A DNA stretch of 38,954 nt, taken from positions 1 through 38,954 of the forward strand of contig MFKK01000004.1 of the NCBI GenBank assembly GCA_001781035.1. The letters are read 5' to 3'. Positions 32,642 to 38,954 of this stretch are shown here, one piece after another. The notes under the pieces were generated by a model. It searched no databases. It was not told where the DNA came from and worked only from the letters and a program-made list of their open reading frames with translations. This DNA comes from Candidatus Jorgensenbacteria bacterium RIFCSPLOWO2_01_FULL_45_25b. Its GTDB lineage: Bacteria > Patescibacteriota > Minisyncoccia > UBA6257 > GWB1-50-10. Both the position numbers and the translations under genes were made by a program. How positions within the stretch are numbered: the stretch's first letter is position 1; each line of letters opens with the position of its first letter.

Positions 32642-32662
32642 TTACGAGGTTCAACCTCGTAA
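32642..32662. repeat. Palindrome TTACGAGGTT-C-AACCTCGTAA
   Basis: A perfect 10-1-10 inverted repeat 12 bases before the ASCH-type gene. Its 15-base core CGAGGTTCAACCTCG is the reverse complement of that at 2850-2864. Possible operator or mobile palindrome. Confidence 0.6.
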
Positions 32663-32674
32663 GAGTTACTAAAT

Positions 32675-32944
32675 ATGGCAATTATAAAAAAGAAAATCTG
32701 GTTGGAATACTTTGATGCTATCGCGTCCGGCAAAAAGAAGTTTGAGCTTCGTCTAAACGACTTTGATATAAAAGAAGGAGACACGCTCATCTTGGAAGAG
32801 TGGAATAACAAGAAAAAAAATTACACGGGAAGGAAAATAGAGAAAAAGATAACCTATGTATTCAAATTCAAACCCGACGAACTCACATTCTGGAGTAAGG
32901 AGGAGGTAACAAAAAAAGGACTCCAAATAATCTCAATTGAGTAA
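32675..32944 (+). CDS. DUF3850/ASCH-like protein
   Basis: 89 residues. WLEYFDAIASGKKKFELRLNDFDIKEGDTLILEEWNN is typical, here visible as YFDAIASGKKKFELRLND and IKEGDTLILEEW; NYTGR is the third family mark. DUF3850 belongs to the ASCH/PUA-like fold, usually RNA-binding or nucleic-acid-modifying. It is preceded by the AGGTTCAACCT palindrome. Single gene between TSUP and immA, with clear gaps on both sides. Confidence 0.85.
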   Translation: MAIIKKKIWLEYFDAIASGKKKFELRLNDFDIKEGDTLILEEWNNKKKNYTGRKIEKKITYVFKFKPDELTFWSKEEVTKKGLQIISIE

Positions 32945-33015
32945 GTGTTAAGAAGCGCGACTTCCAAAACCTTGCTAATTTTCATATTATACCGTTATGT
33001 TACAATTTAACTGAT

Positions 33016-33558
33016 ATGAAACTCGAAAGGCAGGGACCAAACTATAGAAAAGTTAATGAAGAAGTTACAAAAATATTGCGAGCTAATTTTGTTATAGCTC
33101 CTCCTGTTCGCATTGAAGAGATTGCTCAAAACTATGGTTTAAAAATTGTTGAAGCAGATTTTAAGTTATATTCTGATAATGTTTCTGGGGTTATAGACCT
33201 AAAAACAAACACTATTTATGTAAATCAAAACGAGCCGGATGTTAGACAAGCATTTACTATTGCGCATGAATTAGCCCACTACATTCTTCATAAATCAGAA
33301 TTAGAAAAGGATCAAACAGGAAAACTTAGTGTATTGTATAGAAAAGCACTGGGGGAATTAAATCAAGATCCAAAGGAAAAAGAGGCGAACTGTTTCGCGG
33401 CAAATTTGCTTGTTCCCGCAGAACTACTTGAAAAATACAAAGATTATAATATTGATACAATAGCAAAAATCTTCGGAGTTTCTCAAGAAGTAATAGGATA
33501 TAGGCTACAATTTGAAAATGGAGGAAAGCAAAGGAAAAACACCGCAACAAGAATCTAA
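33016..33558 (+). CDS. ImmA/IrrE family metallopeptidase
   Basis: 180 residues. The zinc site HELAHYILH (His84, Glu85, His88) with the third ligand likely Glu123 (KEANCFAANLLVP) is canonical. Family members cleave repressors of mobile elements or stress regulators. Unusually, no Xre-type HTH is fused or adjacent. The next gene, which overlaps it, encodes a membrane protein. These two genes are markedly more A/T-rich than their neighbours. Target unknown; LexA-like 34572 is 1 kb downstream but a link is speculative. Confidence 0.9.
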   Translation: MKLERQGPNYRKVNEEVTKILRANFVIAPPVRIEEIAQNYGLKIVEADFKLYSDNVSGVIDLKTNTIYVNQNEPDVRQAFTIAHELAHYILHKSELEKDQTGKLSVLYRKALGELNQDPKEKEANCFAANLLVPAELLEKYKDYNIDTIAKIFGVSQEVIGYRLQFENGGKQRKNTATRI

Positions 33559-33961
33559 ACCAGAAAATTCCTCTAAGGGAGCCGAAGAAAACTCTGTACT
33601 CAGGTCTGAAGCAAACGTTTTGCGAGATATTTTGGGTTCTTTAGAGAGAAGCAAGGAAAAAGATTTAGATTTAAAAAATAGATATACTGAATCTTCTCTT
33701 GAACAGGAACGTAAAAAAATAGACAATGAAGGTTTGCAAAAATTTTATAAATTAAGAAGTCATTGGTCATGGTTTCTTTTTGGATTTATAACTTTTTTGT
33801 TGATGTTTCAAACTACTTTAACATTTTTAGTTGGTTGGAAAATGATGAGATTTTATGAAAACGAGGAATTTTTGAACATAGTGATTGGAGAAAATTTTGG
33901 GTTAATAGTTGGAATGGGATATATAGCAGTAAGATTTTTATTTAAAAACCCAGACAAATAA
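33518..33961 (+). CDS. Two-TM membrane protein overlapping immA
   Basis: 147 residues from ATG 33518; TTG 33512 is an alternative. The N-terminal 70 residues are polar and helical, followed by TM1 (SWFLFGFITFLLMFQTTLTFLV) in pieces WFLFGFITFLLMFQ and TLTFLVGWKMM, and TM2 (FGLIVGMGYIAVRFLF). It overlaps immA by 41 bases in another frame, so translation is coupled. I recognise no family. The pairing suggests an ImmA-linked membrane effector or sensor. Confidence 0.65.
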   Translation: MEESKGKTPQQESKPENSSKGAEENSVLRSEANVLRDILGSLERSKEKDLDLKNRYTESSLEQERKKIDNEGLQKFYKLRSHWSWFLFGFITFLLMFQTTLTFLVGWKMMRFYENEEFLNIVIGENFGLIVGMGYIAVRFLFKNPDK

Positions 33962-34077
33962 ATCTTTAGAAGCCTAACTGCAAAAAATTTACTAAAAAAC
34001 GTTCTAATCCAAAGCAAGAAGAGCTTTCCTTTTTAGAAATTTTCAAACCCTGAATCGTTCCTCACCTATCTCCAAAG

Positions 34078-34227
34078 GCTATTCATGAGTCGTCGTACGG
34101 GATGTCTCGGAGGGGCGTTCAGCTTGGACTCTCGCGTTAGCGAGAGTGAACGCCCCGAGAGCCCAAGGCGGTCTCTCGTCGCAGGAACGAGAGAACCGCC
34201 GGTCCCGGTAGGCGACTCATGAATAGC
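34078..34227. ncRNA. Structured element E1, copy b
   Basis: Same layout as 25102-25252. P1 GCTATTCATGAGTCGTC pairs with GGCGACTCATGAATAGC (one wobble). Inner CGGGA/TCCCG. P2 GGGGCGTTCA/TGAACGCCCC, bulge GCTTGGA, hairpin CTCTCGC-GTTA-GCGAGAG. P3 identical to copy a, loop TCGCAGGAA. Against copy a, both halves of the P2 stems changed together. The flanks (AATCGTTC before, TCAGGTAAA after) are also shared. The bulge CTTGG could pair with CCAAG between P2 and P3. Confidence 0.65.
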
Positions 34228-34308
34228 TGTTTTCACATTATCAGGTAAAGACTCTCTTTCTTCGGGGTCTCGCAGGCGAATTGAGTTTGATTATCTCAAC
34301 CCAAGTGA

Positions 34309-34458
34309 GGGTTCTGGTTTGGTTTAGCGGAAGCTCTCGGAAAGGCGGCAAGCTTGGCTCCCCCGCCTTAGGCGGGGGATTGCCGCCTTGAGAGCGCAGG
34401 TTGCGCCACATCGCTGGAGTGTGGCGACAACCGGTTCCGATAAACCAAACCAGAACCC
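34309..34458. ncRNA. Structured element E2 (same fold, different stems)
   Basis: P1 GGGTTCTGGTTTGGTTTA pairs perfectly (18 bp) with its complement at 34441-34458. Inner CGGAA/TTCCG replaces CGGGA/TCCCG. P2 GCTCTC/GAGAGC with GGAAA and TT opposite, GGCGGCAA/TTGCCGCC, bulge GCTTGGCT, hairpin CCCCCGCC-TTA-GGCGGGGG. P3 GGTTG/CAACC with the extra 3' A, CGCCACA/TGTGGCG, loop TCGCTGGAG. Stems differ wholly from E1 while bulge, extra A, loop and GG joint are kept. Confidence 0.65.
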
Positions 34459-34462
34459 GAAA

Positions 34463-34551
34463 GAATACTTATGCACAGTTGCAAACTTCTTGTGTAGTGT
34501 ATAATAGAAACATACACAACATACACAACAAGTCGAAAAACATTATCCACA
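34463..34551 (+). promoter_or_regulatory. lexA: lexA promoter, operator-like repeat and DnaA boxes
   Basis: Shared block GAATACTTATGCACAGTTG (34463-34481). TTGCAA (34479-34484), 15 bases, TATAAT (34500-34505). TTGTGTAGTGT (34490-34500) and ACATACACAA (34510-34519) form an imperfect inverted repeat across the -10, a good place for autorepression. DnaA-box matches TTATGCACA (34469-34477) and TTATCCACA (34543-34551). Confidence 0.6.
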
Positions 34552-34571
34552 GGTTAATAACAATAAGGAAT

Positions 34572-35231
34572 ATGAACACACTAACCAAACGGCAGAAGGA
34601 GGTTTTAGAACTTCTTCGCCAGCATATCGTTCGTCACGGCGCCTCGCCGACAATTGAGGAAATGGCAAAAAAAATAAAGGTCTCATCCCTCCGAACAGTA
34701 ACCCAATATCTGGAAGCGCTTGAAAAGAAGGGATATATTCTCCGCACCAAAAACAAAAAGCGAAGCATTGAGCTCATCCGCAAACCGGACAGGGAGCTTG
34801 AGGAAATCGTCATGCTCCCGATTATAGGCGCCGCCGCCTGCGGAGGTTTGAATGTGTACGCGGAAGAATCTTTCAACGAGTTTATTCAGGTGTCCCGAAG
34901 CTTCCTCGGGAACCGCCGGGAAAATGACGTGATGATTATTCGCGCCTTCGGCCTTTCCATGCAGGACGCGGGTATAGAAGATGGAGACTTGGTGATGATT
35001 GAGTGCACGGAGGATATAAAAAATGGAGATGTTGTTACGGCTGTGATTGACGGCATGGCGGTTATCAAGAAAATAACCTTCACGCAAAACGCGGTTATCT
35101 TAGATCCCGTAACCTCCATCGGCTCATATCAGCAAATCGTTCTGCGACGCGACTTCAGGGTATTGGGAAAGGTGATTCACGTCATAAAAGCAGTCCAGCA
35201 CGAAGACGTTGAGCTGGTGCCGATAACGTAA
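34572..35231 (+). CDS. lexA: LexA-like SOS repressor
   Basis: 219 residues from ATG 34572, downstream of the promoter. N-terminal winged helix: LTKRQKEVLELLRQHIVRHG, then PTIEEMAKKIKVSSLRTVTQYLEALEKKGYI. The C-terminal S24 peptidase domain has the Ser129 (FGLSMQDAGIEDGD) and Lys166 (AVIKKITF) dyad. The cleavage region is GAAACGGLNVY: Cys lies where Ala precedes Gly in classical LexA (Ala-Gly). It represses DNA-damage genes and is cleaved with RecA. It is flanked by structured elements and DnaA boxes. Confidence 0.9.
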   Translation: MNTLTKRQKEVLELLRQHIVRHGASPTIEEMAKKIKVSSLRTVTQYLEALEKKGYILRTKNKKRSIELIRKPDRELEEIVMLPIIGAAACGGLNVYAEESFNEFIQVSRSFLGNRRENDVMIIRAFGLSMQDAGIEDGDLVMIECTEDIKNGDVVTAVIDGMAVIKKITFTQNAVILDPVTSIGSYQQIVLRRDFRVLGKVIHVIKAVQHEDVELVPIT

Positions 35232-35241
35232 AAAAGAAAGG

Positions 35242-35250
35242 TGTGCATAA
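35242..35250 (-). promoter_or_regulatory. DnaA-box match downstream of lexA
   Basis: TGTGCATAA is the complement of TTATGCACA, a perfect TTATNCACA match, 11 bases after the lexA stop. With the two upstream boxes this gives three in under 800 bases. Confidence 0.4.
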
Positions 35251-35278
35251 CTATCACGCCTAAAGAAAAGAAAAAAGG

Positions 35279-35284
35279 TATAAT
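35279..35284 (+). promoter_or_regulatory. -10 box TATAAT before the small anchored protein
   Basis: GGTATAATAAAG at 35277 onward; the gene ATG lies 65 bases downstream. A TTGACA (about 35299) lies after it and has no good -10. Confidence 0.4.
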
Positions 35285-35348
35285 AAAGACACGAAAGCTT
35301 TTGACAGCCTTGCAAAGAAACAAGGGAATTTTTTGTATCAAAAAAATT

Positions 35349-35618
35349 ATGAATAAAAACAACACAATAATAGCGGGAGTACTTGGGCTCGTGGTGGGTC
35401 TGGGAGTGGGATACTGGTACGGCGGACAAAGAGCGTCAAAGCAAGCTTACGAGAAGGCGGTATCGGATATAAAGGCGCAACAGGAAGAAATTGCGAAAAA
35501 AGCAGGAGAGGATGCGGCGGATAAAGCAAACCCATTCAAAGTCGAAAATCCTTTGGAAGGAGTAAAGGCAAATCCTTTCTCCGACGCGAAAAAAGCTCTT
35601 AATCCCTTCGCGGATTAA
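35349..35618 (+). CDS. Small membrane-anchored protein with NPF repeats
   Basis: 89 residues from ATG 35349, where a TM helix (TIIAGVLGLVVGLGVGYWYGG) begins; an earlier in-frame ATG lies before the TATAAT. A helical stretch (KAVSDIKAQQEEIAKKAGEDA) leads to a tail with repeated NPF motifs (KANPFKVENPLEG, KANPFSDAKK, LNPFAD). The family is unknown. It is 12 bases before the giant secreted protein gene, so both may act at the cell surface. Confidence 0.6.
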   Translation: MNKNNTIIAGVLGLVVGLGVGYWYGGQRASKQAYEKAVSDIKAQQEEIAKKAGEDAADKANPFKVENPLEGVKANPFSDAKKALNPFAD

Positions 35619-35630
35619 GGCAAAAGAGCC

Positions 35631-38600
35631 ATGAACACAACAAAACTAAAAAATCTCATACTGGGAAGCGTGATAACGGGAGGACTTATCATAGGAGGAT
35701 TCGCGGGGGCGCAGACACAGGGAGAAGAAATTCCTCAAAATCTCCAGCCTCTCGCGAAAGAGCTTGGGTGTTCCACGAAGGCGGAGTGCAGTACGGCGTT
35801 TGAACAAAATTTTGAACACGGGCTGGAGCTCGCGGAAAAATATAATGCCTACGCGAATCCGGAACAGAAAAAGCTGGCGGAATCCTACAAAAAAGAAGTA
35901 ATCTCAAAACTCTCCTCAATAAAGGATGAGAATGTGGAAGAGGAAATCGTAAAAATCGCGCGGGAGATACTCTCCAAAAACAAAGACCTCGCGAAAAAAT
36001 TGGCGGTTACGAATGAAAACGTGAGAGCGGCGGAAACGATCGTAACCGAAATAAAAAACGCGGGCGGAAATCTTGACTTGTGTTCAAAACCCGCGAATTC
36101 GCTCTCAAAAGAAGACTTAATCATTTGCTTTGAGGCGAGCAAACAGCTCTCAAAGAAGGCGGAAACGATACAAACATACATTTCAAAAGAAAGTATTGCC
36201 GAAGCGGAAGCAAAAAGTAAAAGCCTAAGCTTAGATGAGGCGCTCCGAAACGGCGAATATCCGGAGCTCGGAAAAACGCCCGAAGAGGCGGGAACAAAAT
36301 GTCTTCGCGCGGGCTCAGAAGCCATAACTGCTTGCGATGACATAGCGCGGAAGTTTTTCGGCGAAGAGGGAGTAAAAGAACTTGTTCGGGCGCGCGCGGA
36401 AACAAAACAGGCCGAAGAGTTCTATAAAAAAGGAGTGGAAAACCTCTCGCTCCAAAGACCAACAGGAGAAACAATTGTGGGAAAAGACGCGATTCGAAAA
36501 GCATGCGATACGGCATTTCAGAATAAAGATGTCGCGTCCGCGAGAGCCTGTGGAGACTTTGCGGTGAAAAACGGATTTACGACGCGCGAGGAAGCGGACA
36601 GGGGCTTAACGCTTTTGCAGTCGGTAACATCTGTTTCACAGGTGAACCTGAACGCGTGCAGTCAAAACCCGGAGGCGTGCAAAAATTATATCCCTGATGA
36701 TTACAGAAAAGAGTATGAGGCAAAGAAAAAGATTTACGAGGCAATTTCACAAGAGGCGGGATTAAAACCGGAAGATTGCCGCCGCGCTCCATTTGATTCA
36801 AGTATCGGAAGACGGTGCGTGGAAGCGTCAAAGCGGATTATTCCAAACCTGAAAATAATCGCCGGAGATCTTTCAGAAGCGGAACGGTTAGTTGGGGAAA
36901 TTGAAATAAGAACGCAAAAGGGAGAAGAATATGCAAAAAGAGCGGGTGAATTTACATCAGTTCTTAAAGCTCAAGGAGGTCCCGGAGGATGTCGAACGGA
37001 GGCAGAATGTTCAACATACTGCTCTGACCCGAAAAACGGCGCGGAATGTATTTCATTCGGCACGAAGTTTCAGGTGTTTAGCGGGGAAGAGGGGGTGCAA
37101 AGATATACGGAGTACAATAGAAGGTATACTACACCGACACCGCAACCCGCGCAGGAAGATGAAGGATCGCGCTATACCTATCCTTACCCAACTCCAAATC
37201 CATATCCGTATCCAAATCCGAATCGGCCAATCGCAGAGCCGTACTATTCGCCTAGGCCGGGGTATCCGGGCGGAGGGATAAGCCCCGAATGTTACGCGGC
37301 AATTCAGAGTGGCGACTTCGTCCAAGCAAAAACGGTTTGCGTTACGACAAAACCTTATCCGCAACCAATTCAGCCGCCACAGCCCACTCAATGCCCGATA
37401 GCGACCGCGATCTATCTGCCTTGCAGTGAGGGAACATACAGAGAAACAAAATATTCAAATGGGTGTCCTTCGTTTGGCGAATGTATCGCGATTCCCGGGT
37501 ATCAGCCGAAACCTGAACCGATAAAAGGCGTTTGTCCGGCGCTTCCGACAGTCTCAAGCTGTTCGGATGGCCAGGATAAGATTATCTCCTACTCATCACC
37601 GGAGTGCGGAACATACTATTCATGTAAAGCAAGAGAAACAAAAAGCACATGGACAAATCACACTTGGTATCTGAAGGACGGCAATAAGCGTACATCAAGC
37701 ATTCTTCCAAGAACCGACAGGGAATATCTTGACTACATCGCCTTGGTAGAAGTTGAATGCCGGACAAAAATAACCACTGACACATTCAACTGGAAGGTGG
37801 GAGCTGGAAATGACAATCCCGACAACTGGCAAAACTTCGGAATTCCGGAGTGTTCGGGAGGAACAGTGATAGAAGATCCCGCGAAAACATACCCGGGCGA
37901 CACGAATTCCTGTCCCGGCTTCGCCAACTCTCGATGGGACACAACTGGTAAGCGGTACTGCCAGTTAAACACCGAAGAGAGGTGCGACTATAACTATCCA
38001 AGCTATCTCACGAATGGTGGAAACTACGTTGCAACAAATTGTCCAAAAAACGATTGGCAACAAGCAACATCAACAACCTATTCTTCGTGTTCAGCGTCCC
38101 TTACATCTCTTCTCGGCGCAGGATGTCACTTCATGTACAGCGACTCATCCGGACGCCAGACATACTGCAACAGCGGAATGACCCAATCCGCGAAGGAGGG
38201 AGATACTGCGGTAACGCAAGGATGTCCCAACTCGCCCTCATCGCAGACAAACACAACAACATCCGTAGTGACAACCACGACAACGACACCGACTCCGGTA
38301 TACGAATGTACAGCCGACCTGAAAGACCAGCTTGGAACGGGATGCCACTACATGGGTAACGCCTACTTTGACAACACGATGACGCGCTATGTGATTCAGG
38401 GGGAGCGGTACGCGAAGCAATGTTACTCAAATTATATTCAAAATTGCACCACAGGAACGCCGTCAACAGGAACATGTCCTTCAGGCCAAACATGGTACAC
38501 ACCCTCCGGCGGAGGAGCTGGGTATTGCGTAAACTCCACGCAAACAACAACGCAAACCCAAACTCAAACCGGAACAACCTCAGGCAACTATGGAGCGTGC

Positions 38601-38954
38601 GGAAGTTATGTGACGCAATCATCATGTACGGGTGCCACAAATTGTTACTGGTTTTCCGATCCGACCTCGCCGTACTGTTACTACAGTAGTAGTGGGGGCG
38701 CAAGCGGAAGCGGAACATGTTCGGCTTCTCTAATCTCTCTCCTTGGCACGGGATGTCACTACATGTATAACGATTCAGCCGGCCAGCCGATATACTGCAA
38801 CAGCGGAATGACTCAATCGGCAAAAGATAGGGATACGGCGATAACCGCGGGATGTTCAGGAAACGCGCTACCAACATATTCCAGCGGATCCTCCTGCCCC
38901 TCAGGTCAGTACTGGAATGGAACGTCATGTGTCACAAATACCACGACGTATACC
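35631..38954 (+). CDS. Giant Cys-rich secreted repeat protein, 3' partial
   Basis: At least 1108 codons, open to the window edge. A signal/anchor sequence (LILGSVITGGLIIGGFAGAQ) is followed by about 450 residues of helical sequence with paired Cys (GCSTKAECSTAF, AACDTAFQ). A Pro/Tyr-rich linker (YPYPTPNPYPYPNPNRP) leads to Cys-rich modules. A 46-residue module occurs at 38088-38225 and 38718-38855 (C-S-A-S-L, GCH-x-MY-x-DS, YCNSGMTQSAK, GC); a shortened variant lies at 38307-38423. Thr-rich spacers separate them. Extracellular, disulfide-rich attachment or envelope function is inferred. Confidence 0.8.
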   Translation, partial: MNTTKLKNLILGSVITGGLIIGGFAGAQTQGEEIPQNLQPLAKELGCSTKAECSTAFEQNFEHGLELAEKYNAYANPEQKKLAESYKKEVISKLSSIKDENVEEEIVKIAREILSKNKDLAKKLAVTNENVRAAETIVTEIKNAGGNLDLCSKPANSLSKEDLIICFEASKQLSKKAETIQTYISKESIAEAEAKSKSLSLDEALRNGEYPELGKTPEEAGTKCLRAGSEAITACDDIARKFFGEEGVKELVRARAETKQAEEFYKKGVENLSLQRPTGETIVGKDAIRKACDTAFQNKDVASARACGDFAVKNGFTTREEADRGLTLLQSVTSVSQVNLNACSQNPEACKNYIPDDYRKEYEAKKKIYEAISQEAGLKPEDCRRAPFDSSIGRRCVEASKRIIPNLKIIAGDLSEAERLVGEIEIRTQKGEEYAKRAGEFTSVLKAQGGPGGCRTEAECSTYCSDPKNGAECISFGTKFQVFSGEEGVQRYTEYNRRYTTPTPQPAQEDEGSRYTYPYPTPNPYPYPNPNRPIAEPYYSPRPGYPGGGISPECYAAIQSGDFVQAKTVCVTTKPYPQPIQPPQPTQCPIATAIYLPCSEGTYRETKYSNGCPSFGECIAIPGYQPKPEPIKGVCPALPTVSSCSDGQDKIISYSSPECGTYYSCKARETKSTWTNHTWYLKDGNKRTSSILPRTDREYLDYIALVEVECRTKITTDTFNWKVGAGNDNPDNWQNFGIPECSGGTVIEDPAKTYPGDTNSCPGFANSRWDTTGKRYCQLNTEERCDYNYPSYLTNGGNYVATNCPKNDWQQATSTTYSSCSASLTSLLGAGCHFMYSDSSGRQTYCNSGMTQSAKEGDTAVTQGCPNSPSSQTNTTTSVVTTTTTTPTPVYECTADLKDQLGTGCHYMGNAYFDNTMTRYVIQGERYAKQCYSNYIQNCTTGTPSTGTCPSGQTWYTPSGGGAGYCVNSTQTTTQTQTQTGTTSGNYGACGSYVTQSSCTGATNCYWFSDPTSPYCYYSSSGGASGSGTCSASLISLLGTGCHYMYNDSAGQPIYCNSGMTQSAKDRDTAITAGCSGNALPTYSSGSSCPSGQYWNGTSCVTNTTTYT

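Noticed and set aside
34078-34458. Integron attC sites or insertion-sequence ends
   Set aside because: No integrase or transposase, no conserved attC core sites, and the shared parts are loops and not outer ends. A mobile origin is still possible.
38131-38928. Long minus-strand frame opposite the giant Cys-rich gene
   Set aside because: The plus strand encodes a clear repeat protein; the minus frame is compositional.
1-38954. CRISPR array
   Set aside because: No regularly spaced direct repeats and no cas genes were seen.

Overview
The window looks like chromosome of a Candidate Phyla Radiation (Patescibacteria) bacterium, most likely Parcubacteria. The reasons are compact genes with tiny gaps, almost no Shine-Dalgarno sequences, a standard genetic code (TGA is used as stop), large secreted repeat proteins, a PilM-PilN fusion, a SWIB protein, an EF-Tu-domain-2-like mini-protein, and many short palindromes between genes. 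The lineage is an inference from gene content, because no rRNA gene is present.

Layout. 1-4.3 kb: end of a fibre-like surface protein, a coiled-coil protein, a calcium-repeat surface protein, a DUF4258/DUF2283 pair and a pilus-type protein. 4.3-12.8 kb: housekeeping (PilM-PilN fusion, pth, lepB, hisS, HIT, rpsU, yqeY, ybeY, ftsA, ftsZ). 12.8-13.3 kb: a tRNA-Lys flanked by broken copies of its own two halves. 13.3-17 kb: ZIP transporter; a GC-rich, probably acquired purC with its own promoter, strong Shine-Dalgarno and terminator; a SWIB protein; a tRNA-Asn interrupted by a 226-nt group I intron; and a winged-helix regulator bracketed by two copies of one 36-nt palindrome. 17.3-23.7 kb: thiol/copper cluster (DUF1573, CcdA, thioredoxin, an unknown Cys-rich membrane protein, CopA, a Met-rich protein). 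23.8-26.5 kb: a short FGGY kinase, then an ArsR-type regulator with two DoxX-like proteins. 26.7-31.8 kb: nrdD-nrdG-iscS-iscU-flavin reductase, a tight operon able to build, activate and electron-feed anaerobic ribonucleotide reductase. 31.9-34 kb: TSUP transporter, ASCH-type protein, ImmA/IrrE peptidase with an overlapping membrane protein. 34.6-39 kb: a LexA-like repressor, a small anchored protein, and at least 1108 codons of a secreted Cys-rich repeat protein that runs off the window.

The most unusual signal is a family of about 150-nt elements at 25102-25252, 34078-34227 and 34309-34458, with a decayed copy near 24981-25060. All three fold on paper into the same three-way junction with conserved loops, while the stems change by compensating substitutions. 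They sit upstream of two regulator genes, each time followed by a shared block GAATACTTWTSCACAGTTG that overlaps the promoter. Because the promoters lie downstream of the elements, they look like stand-alone RNAs or DNA-structure elements and not leader riboswitches. I do not recognise the family.

All calls were made by reading; no database search, folding program or covariance search was run.
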